Shown one piece after another: positions 1-8,400 of a stretch of 64,000 nt of DNA. Under the pieces are notes generated by a model. It made no database searches. It saw only the letters and a list, made by a program, of their open reading frames with translations, and was not told where the DNA came from. The position numbers were made by a program, and so were the translations under genes. Position 1 is the stretch's first letter, and every line of letters begins with the position of its first letter. Origin of the DNA: Hemerocallis citrina (Eukaryota > Streptophyta > Magnoliopsida > Asparagales > Asphodelaceae); contig CM030360.1 in the NCBI GenBank assembly GCA_017893485.1, positions 150,666,647-150,730,646 on the forward strand, written 5' to 3'.

Positions 1-220
1 TCATGGATCCTGATTTGTCTCTTGTTGGTTTGGGTTCGTCTCGGGTCGGAACCCGTACCCAATAGGTGTGGATCCATTCGTGGGTTATTGGATCTGCGAG
101 AAGGAGATTCGGTACCCGCTTTGGACCCGCTTGTATGCGAAATTACCTTTTTACCCCCGAGCTTCAAGATTCGTGCCCAATTTGGACGGTTCCGATTTAA
201 CCCCATTTTTATCCATATCA
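1..220 (-). repeat. 3' LTR of element A (partial)
   Basis: Matches 14576-14795 of the 5' LTR without visible indels. On the minus strand it starts TGATATGG at base 220, directly after the polypurine tract. The remaining part, down to the terminal TAACA, lies outside the window. Confidence 0.93.
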
Positions 221-235
221 CGAGCCCCCCACTCC
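221..235 (-). other. Polypurine tract of element A
   Basis: On the minus strand this reads GGAGTGGGGGGCTCG and abuts the TG of the 3' LTR, the expected place for the plus-strand primer of reverse transcription. Element B has the same 15-mer with one change (27185-27199). Confidence 0.85.
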
Positions 236-719
236 TGAAGACTGAGCGTGATCAGCCTTTGAGGAGTAGTTTGATTGTTTTGGTGGCTAGCGGAGTTGTA
301 TCGAAGTCCATGTGGAGGACTTAGGATCTTGAAGGGGGTAGTGAGGTAACTTTTTGATGCCATGAGCTGTTTCCTAGCCATATCGAGTATTTGGCGTCTT
401 TCATCTATTTTTTTCGGATTGTTTATTTAATTTTGCGATGTGTTTACTAATCGTTCGGGGGACCTTAACAGTGCATTCTGGGCAATAATTGTGCGTTCAG
501 GGGCCCAAAAATGTACCCCCGAATTTTCAATTATTTTCAGTTAGATTTCCCGAATTTTTAGCAATTTTTCGCAATTTTTAAATAAATAAAGTGATTTAAA
601 TAAATAAAAAACGATTTTTAATACTGATTTATGACGCGGCACAATCTGGACCTCTGATCATCGTCGGGCGTGATTTTCTGAGAGATCTGACGGTCTCCAT
701 CGCTCGGCATCTTTTTTCT

Positions 720-1480
720 CTGTTTACGAGCTTGGAAAGGCACTTGCTCGACTGCCGACCGAAGACAAGGGGTCTCGGTAGTCCGAGCGACGTGGCGCAA
801 TCTGAGCCGTCGGATAACGACGCGCATCTCGAGACGGGCACATTCCCCAAGAAAATACTATCTTGTCGTTTAGTGTCCTCGGCGAGATCTGCGCCGTCTG
901 ATCTAGATCAGGCGCGATTTTTGAGGAGAAAGTGAGTTTTCTCCGTTTGCGAGCTCGGAAAGGCACTTGCTCGGCTGCCGACCGGAGGTAGGGGGTCGTG
1001 GCAAATCCGAGTGACGTGGCGCAGTCTGAGCCATTAGATGACGACGCGCATCTCAAGACGGGCACACTTCTCAAGAAAACACTATCTTGTCGTTTAGTGT
1101 CCTCGGCGAGATCTGGGCCGTCTAATCTAGATCAGGCGCGATTTTTGAGGAGAAAGTGAGTTTTCTCCGTTTGCGAGCTCGGAAAGGCACTTGCTCGGCT
1201 GCCGACCGAAGGTAGGGGGTCGCGGCGAATCCAAGTGACGTGGCGCAGTCTGAGCCATTGGATGACGACGCGCATCTCAAGACGGGCACACTTCTCAAGA
1301 AAAACACTATCTTGTCGTTTAGTGTCCTCGGCGAGATCTGGGCCGTCTGATTGAGATCATGCGCGAAAGTTGAGGAGAAAGCATGTTTTCTCCGTTTACG
1401 AGCTCGGAAAGTCTCTTGCTCGGTAGCCGACCGAAGGCGTGAGGTCTCGGCAGGTCGAGCGATGTGGCGCACTCCGTCTC
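720..1480. repeat. 223-226-bp tandem repeat, three copies plus a partial one
   Basis: The word GAGCTCGG (GAGCTTGG in the first copy) recurs at 728, 951, 1174 and 1400. Each unit also contains CTTGTCGTTTAGTGTCCTCG and a block rich in GACGTGGCGCA. Single diverged copies lie near 2440-2665 and 7250-7520, on either side of the plus-strand gene. I see no coding potential; open frames across it simply follow the repeat. Confidence 0.85.
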
Positions 1481-1628
1481 GAGACGATCCTGTTCCCAAG
1501 GGTATTAATGGTGCCTCGGGGTTTGCGCGGCATTCCACTTTCCCAAGTTCATTAAGGATAACTCCTCCAATTAATGCGTGGCGTTTCAACTTCCGAGGGT
1601 CATAATGGCTGGACCTTGGAGGGGAGCT

Positions 1629-1636
1629 TATAAGTA
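1629..1636 (+). promoter_or_regulatory. Upstream TATA-like module of the plus-strand gene in element A
   Basis: TATAAGTA sits in about 150 bp that is recognisably the same as the minus-strand sequence around 26459-26466 of element B, including the words CATAATGGC, ATTAATG and TCCAACTTCC. Similarity between two families in non-coding DNA suggests a conserved promoter module. Function is inferred. Confidence 0.45.
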
Positions 1637-1752
1637 CTCCACTCCCTTTGTCATTTCAATCGCAACAAATGTAGAGTTTCAAACCTCGGAGGTATTGGCC
1701 TTGGGTAACTTGTCTTTCGAGGTCCGAGGGGGTTGTCGCTCTTTTGCCTTTT

Positions 1753-2160
1753 TCTTCTCCCGTTCCTGACAGCCCCAAAGTGGATGTCAAGAGCGGGGGG
1801 GAACGAGGAAGTAGTGGTGACGACCATAGTCCGGACCCGAGGGATGAGTTACTTCAGAAGGATGGGTGGTTGCCCTGTTGCCTTGTTCTTCTCCCGTTCC
1901 TTACGGTTCGGAAGGGGATGTCAAGAGCGGGAGAGAATGAGGCAGTAGTGGCGACGACCGTAGTCCGGACCCGGGGTGTGAGCTACTTCGGAGGGACGGG
2001 TGGTCGTTCTTCCACAAAGATCTTCTGCCTACTCTGTTTGCTCCGCAGCGGGTGTTAGGGTCGGCAGAGATCAGGGTGGGAGAGGTGATGATCCATGTCC
2101 GAATCCGAGGGGTGAGCTTGTTCGGAAGGACGGGTGATCGCTCTTTCACTTCCTGCTCGT
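1753..2160. repeat. 133-bp tandem repeat, two good copies and one decayed
   Basis: CTCCCGTTCC occurs at about 1758 and again 133 bp later. Each unit continues with GTCAAGAGCGGG, GTAGTCCGGACCC and GGACGGGTGG-like words; a third copy is visible to about 2160. It lies between the two TATA modules of the plus-strand gene. No gene is seen. Confidence 0.7.
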
Positions 2161-2439
2161 CGGTGAGATTGAGGGGGGAGAAATAAAGGGCGTTCTGATC
2201 TTGTTGTTTGCAACTGTGAAGGCTCTGTTGCCAGAGTCCTCTGCCGGGCCGAGCCTTCCAGTTACAATCAACTAGCTCGGAATGGTGCGCTTCTCCCTAT
2301 CTCTGAGTGTTCATCTGCTCTCAACCGGGCCTCGCGGGTCGGCGAAATGTCGACCGAGACGTGGGGCCCGGGGGGCCCGCCGAGGGCGGTGCCTTAAAAC
2401 TTCGAATCAAAACTTTTTCTGGCTTCTGTAGGCATTTGT

Positions 2440-2665
2440 GGGGCGTCCGAAGGTTCGATCGTCCGAGCGACGTGGCGCAATCTGGGCCGTTGGATGACGG
2501 CGCGCATCTCGAGATGGGCACATTCCTCATGAAAACACTATCTTGTCGTCTAGTGTTCTCGGCAAGATCTGGGCCGTCTGATCGAGATTTTACGCGAAGT
2601 TTGAAGAGAAAGTGAGTTTTCTCCGTTTGCAGGCTCGGGAAGGCACTTGCTCGGAGGCCGACCGG
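2440..2665. repeat. Dispersed single copy of the 223-bp repeat
   Basis: Shares with the 720-1480 array the succession GTCCGAGCGACGTGGCGCAA, CTATCTTGTCGT, GATCTGGGCCGTCTGAT, GAGAAAGTGAGTTTTCTCCG and AAGGCACTTGCTCGG. It ends about 170 bp before the TATA box of the plus-strand gene. Confidence 0.75.
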
Positions 2666-2834
2666 AGTCTGCGCAATCTGGCTCGGGTTGCGTGTGGCTC
2701 GGATTCAGATCCCATTGCGCCGAGCTGGTTGACTTGGTGAGGAAGGCAGTTGTGTTGGGCCTTCGCAACGTTTCGAGAGCAGCCCAAAAGTCGCACTTAT
2801 TCGTTTGGAAGTCCAAGGGACGTTCCATTTTTAC

Positions 2835-2841
2835 TATAAAT
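2835..2841 (+). promoter_or_regulatory. TATA box of the plus-strand (antisense to pol) gene in element A
   Basis: TATAAAT lies 198 bp before the chosen ATG at 3033 and is followed by a pyrimidine-rich leader (TCTCTCTTC words) and a possible leader intron ending CTTTTAG near 3027. A TATA box lies at the comparable place of element B (25705-25712). Confidence 0.55.
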
Positions 2842-3032
2842 CTTCACCCCCCCTTAGACCAAGTCTCGTTTTTCACTTTTACTCTCTCTCTTCAGTTTTT
2901 ACTTTGCCTTCGAAGTTTTCTGCTCTCTAGTGGCATTGCTAGCTGTCGCGGTAGCGTTCGTTGTCTCCGGCAAATTTTCCGACCGTACCTATCACTTCAA
3001 GGTCAGTCTCTTTCCCTTCTCTTTTAGAAAAA

Positions 3033-5332
3033 ATGGTTAAGATCACGAATGAGACCCCCGCCTCGGAGCAAGCCGTTGGCCGAGGGGATAAAGGGAAGGA
3101 GGTAGTGGAGCCGAGCGGTCAGAGTGTCGTTCATCTGGACAGAGAGGGAGAAGTGGCCGAGCTGCCTAAAGAGGTTGCGGCGGTGTCCCGGGAGGGGAAG
3201 GCCATGGTCACGATCGTGGAAACGCCGAAGACGGCGGGAGCGTTCGGTCGACAGCCCATTTCTCTGTCGAGCGTGGGAGGCATACGGGATTACGCCGAGG
3301 ACACCTTGGAGAGAGTGACCCAAGGTACGGCTAAGTTGGTGGAAGAGAACGAGCCGAGGGAGCTGTCCGAGGCGGATCATACCATCTCGTCTCTCACTGA
3401 GGGTGACCTTCACATGATCCGAGAGGGCTTCCGGATCCCTGGCGAGTATGGACTGCTTCTCCCCGGGCCGGGTTTCTGAGCCAACACAAAGTCCTCGTCG
3501 GACATGTGCGTCTTTCCGGTCGACTCCCTTATTGCCGGACTCTGCTTTCCCCTCCACCCGTTCGTGGTTGATGTTCTGACATGGTACGGTTTGAGCCCCG
3601 CCCAGCTGATGGCGAACACATGGAGGCACATCATGGCTTTCGTCCTCCGATGCCAAGAGGTCGGGGGTAAGCCGAGTATGTTCCTCTTTCGGAGTCTCTA
3701 TCGACCCTGTCAGCCAAGGAGAGACGAACAGAGGTTCTATCTTTCGCCCCGGACGGGCGTGAAGCTGATCGAGAATCCGGACTCGATCAAGCATTGGAAG
3801 GAGAAGTACTTCCTCATCCGAGCTCCGGCGCCGTGGGTGATACCGACGGCTTGGGCAAAGGAGGGTCTGCCCAAGCGGACCAAGAAGGAGGTGGCGCTGA
3901 GTGATGAGGAGGCGGAGGTCCAGAGGAAGCTTCTCGCTCTGCCAGCGCTAAGCTGGAAAGATATTACCGAGGAGGATCTGTTCCGTGGGGGTCTCAGTCC
4001 GATCGACCCTAGTATGCTTCTAGTATTTATACTCTTTGTTTAAAGTTCATGAAAAATTTTCTAAGTTTTTTCATTCGGGTTTTGCAGAGACGATGAAGCT
4101 GGATTACAAAGCTCTGGTGGCGAAGGGCTGGTCGGAGCAGGAGGCGAAGAAGAAGAGGCCTTCGGCAGGACCTCAGGACAGCCGGGCCTCGAAGAAGCCT
4201 TCGGTAGAGAAGACTGCCGACCAACCGAAGGTCGCGGTCCTCGAGTAGGGGGAGATCAGCGTTCTCATCCCCCCTGCTTCGGATGTGCCGGCTCCGACCC
4301 CGAAGGTGGATGCTCCCGGTTCGTCGAGCGATACGTTCGGCGTGAAGGAGGTGTTGTCCCTCCAAGTTCCACCCCTCACTGCCGATGCGGAGAAGATCCT
4401 GACCGAGCGTCACAAGCAGATCTTCGTACCCGACTGGCAGGTGATGAACGTCGACGGCTTCTTGGGCGACGACAACATCTGCATGGAGGCGGTGAGGCAC
4501 CTGCCGACCCCAAAGGACCGAGCGACCCTGAAGGCCGGGCAAGCAGGGGACGCCGTGATGCAGATCGCTCGGAATACTATGTCGGTAAGTAGGCTGAGCT
4601 CTCCCTTATCCAAATTTTTTCTAAGTCTTTGGGCTCGGATTTTAATCCGCTGTTCTTTTTCAGACCCTCTGCCACTTTAATTTCCTGGTCGAGGAGTTTG
4701 CGAACAAGGAGCAGGAGAGGGAGCGGGAGAGGGCGGAGCGCGTCAAGGCTACGCAGCTGCTTGATGCCGAGCAGCTTCTCTCGACGAAGAGGGCTGCTGA
4801 AGTGAAGGGGCTGGAGCAGCAGCTGGCCAATGCCATTCAGCTGTCGAAGGACGCGGCGGCCAAACTTGAGGCGAAGGAGAAGGAGGCAGCCGAGCTGAAG
4901 GAGGAGCTGGCCAACGCCCGGTCGGAAGCGGAGAAGGCTCGGAAGAGGGCCGAAAGGATCACGGCCAAGCACCAGAAGAAGGTGAAGAAGGTGAGGAAGG
5001 CCGTGCAGGAGGAGGCCGCGCAGCACATGCTCCAGAACATGGAGGATGCCTACAGTCGAGCCCTGCTCCACGTAGCCGCCAAGAACCCGGGCTTCGACAC
5101 GTCCTCCTACCATTTTTACGACCCCGTGGAAGGGGAGGAGGGGGTTACCGAGGGGTTGCTTGGCCCTGAGGGAGAAACGGAACCCGTCGAAGGCCCAGGG
5201 GAGACCGAGGCCGAGGGCGAGGAGGAGGACGACTCCGAGGAGGAGAGTTGGAGCGAAGGCGGAGGCGAGGGCGATGGCGAGGACAAGACCGGGGGGTCGA
5301 CGGACCTGAACGACAAAAAGGTCGACCCCTGA
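3033..5332 (+). pseudogene. Three-exon antisense gene of element A: gypsy-type Transposase_28-like domain plus coiled coil
   Basis: The start is the ATG at 3033 (MVKITNE). Exons as I read them: 3033-4011, 4088-4584, 4664-5332, with introns GTATGC...TTTGCAG and GTAAGT...TTTTTCAG. Phases fit exactly: one base is left at the first junction and none at the second. Joined length is 715 codons. The exon 1 middle (roughly residues 125-230) resembles the plant 'putative gypsy type transposon' domain (Pfam Transposase_28), with FPVDSLIAGLCFPLHPF, an L-x-P-x-Q-L-x-x-N-x-W motif and an F-Y-x-S-P-R-like block. Exon 3 is a lysine/glutamate coiled coil ending in an acidic tail. Two in-frame stops (TGA 3477-3479, apparently from CGA; TAG 4246-4248, from CAG) break it. 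The direct function is unknown; despite the Pfam name there is no catalytic evidence for transposase activity. Confidence 0.8.
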
Positions 5333-5385
5333 CTCGGTTGTCTTTTTTAGTCTTTTGTTGTTTTGTTTCTTTTTGTAAGACTAAC

Positions 5386-5402
5386 TGCGGACTGGCCACC
5401 GC
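5386..5402 (+). promoter_or_regulatory. 17-nt conserved 3' UTR motif (element A copy)
   Basis: TGCGGACTGGCCACCGC lies 54 bp after the stop codon of the three-exon gene. The identical 17-mer follows the corresponding stop of element B (23262-23278, minus) and differs by one base in element C (58814-58830, minus). GCGG and CCGC can pair. Role unknown; RNA processing or packaging are possibilities. Confidence 0.6.
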
Positions 5403-5545
5403 TTGTGTAAAACTTTCACCTCGATTTTGAATGAAAATATTTTGTTTGGCAAAAAATTTATCCAAGTGTTGAGCCTCGGATTTGCGTATGACTAGTTGTA
5501 GATGTTTCCGTGTATTGTCCCATCGGATTTATCTCCGCTTTTCAG

Positions 5546-6430
5546 GTGAAGTTCGGTCCGATCACGGAGGTTGTATACCTTCGGAAGGAGCTGGCAAGAA
5601 CGAAGAGCGAGCTCTCGCACAGCCGGTAGAATCGGTTTCTTCTGCTCGGAAAGCTGGAGGAGACGAAGGCAGCAGTGCGGAGGTACTGTCGCGAGCTGTG
5701 GCAACTGCGGAAGTACCCCCAAGCTCCTTGTCCCGAAGGGGAAGTCGAGCGGCTCCGTAGAGAGCTTACCGTCGCCGAGCAGAAGAATGACGACCTTTTG
5801 GCTGAGGTCCAACACCTGGAACTAGCGGAGAAAGAACGCTCGGCGGTGGAAGAGAACCTGACTTCCGAGCTGGAGAAGGCGTCGACCGAGCGCAAGAGGC
5901 TATTGGCCGAAGTCGATAGGCTCAGAAGTATCACGATAGATAGGGGGATCGAGGTCACCCACTTCCGACGGTTCGCGACCGATGGTGCCAACGCCTCCGG
6001 CTCGTTAAGGCCTTCTCGTTCGAAGAAGTTGGCAAAGGACGACGCTCTGAGAGACAGAATCATTGAACTGGAGGAAGAGATCGCGTCGCTCAAGCCTGTG
6101 CCGGAGAGGGCTAACGTTCGCAGTACGTCGTGCACCCGCGAAGAGAGCGAGAGGGGGATTACGTTTTACGAACTTGCGACACGCTCGCCTCTGACCTGGC
6201 GGAGTCCAGCCGACGCTCAGAGCAGTGCAGCCGTCTCGTCGAGCGGGGCCTCAGCAGGCGCCGCAGTTAGAGCCAGCAGCGAAGGGGGGTCGCGCTTCGT
6301 TGGTTTAGGATCGAGCTCGAAGGGCAGGCCTCGTCGTCCTCGCATTTCCCTAAACCGAAGCATTCCCCTTCCGAAGAGGCCCTCATCATGTCGTTTTTCA
6401 TCCCTTCTGACTTGTTGTAAAACGTTGTAG
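5546..6430 (+). pseudogene. Second antisense coding block of element A (coiled coil), begins at a splice acceptor
   Basis: The block opens right after CCGCTTTTCAG with no ATG of its own. Read from 5546 it is in the same frame as the long open stretch to 6430, apart from one TAG in the early part (about 5627). The protein is a leucine/glutamate coiled coil with motifs VEVTHFRR-like, RIIELEEEIASL and NVRSTSCTREE that recur in element C at 57789-58631, so it is a conserved coding block. Exon 2 of the upstream gene also ends in phase 0, so it could be joined here as an alternative last exon; that is inference. No enzymatic domain is recognised. Confidence 0.65.
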
Positions 6431-6568
6431 TAGAGTCGGTCTTGATGTATGCGAAGCCACCATATATATATATATGAATGCAAATCTGAAAGTTTCTTTA
6501 GAAAATTTCCAAGTGTTGGACTTCGGCAGTGCATTGAAATTTTGCTATTTACTTTTCCCTTTTTTCAG

Positions 6569-7000
6569 CTCGAGGCGGCCGACCCATATGCTGATCTCCA
6601 CGGCTCGGATGGTGACTCTGAATCCGAGGCCACTTCAGGGACGGCGGCTCTGAGTCCTAGGAGCATCGAGCTGGAGCTACGTCGAGCTGAGAGTGAGCGG
6701 ACCCACCTCTTGTCCGTCCTCGACCTACGGGAAATCGAGATCCAACGCCTGGAGAACAGGATCGCCGAGTTGACCCCTGCAGAAGGGGACGAAGATTCGC
6801 AAACCGCTTTCAGCAACGCTCTTCGGGTCAAATGTATTCGGCACAACCAGTCGAAGATTATAGCCGAGCGGGACGATTTGCTCACGGAGAATCGACACTT
6901 GCAGACTGTGGTAGCGAAGCTCCGGGACGATGCAGGGGAGCTACCAGCCGAGGAGGACGAACAGTCCGCCGAACAGTCTAGTGAAGATATTTCCATATGA
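6569..7000 (+). CDS. Third antisense coding block of element A (coiled coil), open exon
   Basis: After an intron-like stretch with a TATATA run and the acceptor TTTTTTCAG (AG at 6567-6568), an open phase-0 exon runs to the TGA at 6998-7000, about 143 residues. It is rich in E, L and R with heptad-like spacing (SIELELRRAESER, IEIQRLENRIAEL, DDLLTENRHLQTVVAKL) and ends in an acidic tail, as exon 3 of the first block does. I found no counterpart in element C. A polyadenylation signal follows at 7094. Function unknown; the resemblance in style suggests a duplicated terminal exon. Confidence 0.5.
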   Translation, partial: LEAADPYADLHGSDGDSESEATSGTAALSPRSIELELRRAESERTHLLSVLDLREIEIQRLENRIAELTPAEGDEDSQTAFSNALRVKCIRHNQSKIIAERDDLLTENRHLQTVVAKLRDDAGELPAEEDEQSAEQSSEDISI

Positions 7001-7093
7001 GGGCCAAGTATAGTGGGTCGGCGTCGTGTATTTTGTTTGCCAACACTTTGTAATCATGAAAAAGATGTGCTTTGTATTCCGGTCTGTTTGTTT

Positions 7094-7099
7094 AATAAA
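7094..7099 (+). terminator. AATAAA polyadenylation signal of the plus-strand gene in element A
   Basis: AATAAA lies 94 bp after the stop at 7000, in a T/G-rich context. It is the first canonical signal after the last antisense exon. Confidence 0.4.
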
Positions 7100-7249
7100 A
7101 TATCTTTCACTGCTCTGCACTTTTGTCTTGCTTATAACTGCATTGGTCGCGCCGAGGTCTTTGGACCGAGAGTGTTAGTTCCGTCGGCGAGAGCGTTGAA
7201 CCGAACGGGTTCCTATACGTACGGTACTTTGTCATTTAGTGACTCTGAC

Positions 7250-7520
7250 AGGGTACGGCACGAGTCCCTAGGCGGCTCTGTCCCCGAGGAAGCGCTATCA
7301 TGTCGTTTAGCGCAGGCGGCAAGATCTGAGCCGTTGAATGTAGGCACGAATCTCGAGGAGGCTCAGTTCCCAAGAAAACGTTATCTTGTCGTTTAGCACA
7401 GGTGGCAAGATCTGAGCCGTCTGATCGAGATCAGGCGCGAAAGTTGAGGAGAAAGTGACTTTTCCCCGTTTGCGAGCTCGGGAAGGCACTTGCTCGGTAG
7501 CCGACCGAAGGCGTAGGGCT
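7250..7520. repeat. Dispersed copy of the 223-bp repeat downstream of the antisense gene
   Basis: Contains CTATCTTGTCGTTTAG, GATCTGAGCCGTCTGATCGA, AGGCGCGA and GAGCTCGGGAAGGCACTTGC, as in 720-1480. The antisense gene is thus bracketed by copies of one repeat. Confidence 0.7.
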
Positions 7521-7675
7521 TCGGGCTTCGGCTATTAGATACGAGAGCTCGGATTATGTGACTGAACGTATCTTCGGCGTCCCTCCCCTGACGGAGCAGA
7601 GGGGCGGACCATTCGCGGTTTGTCGCGAAGCAAGCTTGGAGGGACTGGGAGCTAAGTGTTGGTCTCCGGGTCCGT

Positions 7676-8224
7676 CGTTGTAGTCCAATGGTTGTGGGTG
7701 CAATTCCGAACGGCGATTTACCCCTGGCTCGCTCGGAGGCGAGCCGAGGAGGTAAAGTCGAGCCGAGAGTTGGACTCTGAACCATCGGTGTAGTTCAACG
7801 GTTGTGGGAGCAATTCCGAACGGCGATCTACCCCTGGCTCGCTCGGAGGCGAGCCGAGGAGGTAAAGTCGAACCGAGTGTTGGACTCCGAACCATCGGTG
7901 TAGTTCAACGGTTGAGGGAGCAATTCCGAACGGCGATCTACCCCTGGCTCGCTCGGAGGCAAGCCTAGGAGGTAAAGTCGAGCCGAGTGTTGGACTTCGA
8001 ACCATCGGTGTAGTTCAACGGTTGTGGGAGCAATTCCGAACGGCGATCTACCCCTGGCTCGCTCGGAGGCGAGCCGAGGAGGTAAAGTCGAGCCGAGTGT
8101 TGGACTCCGAACCATCGGTGTAGTTCAACGGTTGTGGGAGCAATTCCGAACGGCGATCTACCCCTGGCTCGCTCGGAGGCGAGCCGAGGAGGTAAAGTCG
8201 AGCCGAGTGTTGGACTCCGAACCA
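7676..8224. repeat. 110-bp tandem array with an internal hairpin, five copies
   Basis: Units repeat every 110 bp, with ATCGGTGTAGTTCAACGGTT as a good marker. Each has the perfect 7-bp hairpin GGCTCGC-TCGGAG-GCGAGCC, weakened in the copy near 7950. It lies between the antisense gene and the 3' end of pol. Element C has a 116-bp array at the same place with related but diverged units (56885-57450). The overlapping open frames here are repeat products, not genes. Confidence 0.9.
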
Positions 8225-8400
8225 TTGGTTGAAATCATTTATTTAAAAAGCAGGTGACCAGAGGGGAGAGAAATAGACGAATTCAAAAACATGCGAGAGC
8301 TTTCTTTATTAATAATCGACGGCGAACCGTTTTACATAGTACAATTTTTGAAAATAGGTTACAAGTCGGAGGACTGGAATGGCTCGATATCCTATGATAC

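Noticed and set aside
22..324. Open frame over the left LTR of element A
   Set aside because: It crosses the LTR, the polypurine tract and the element interior; the same frame occurs in the other LTR. No protein similarity.
5116..5316. Serine/proline-rich frame opposite exon 3
   Set aside because: Mirror image of an acidic Glu/Gly-rich tail; low complexity.
7393..8225. Series of similar 95-aa minus-strand proteins
   Set aside because: Repeated translation of the 110-bp tandem array; the frame follows the repeat period and is not conserved in element C.
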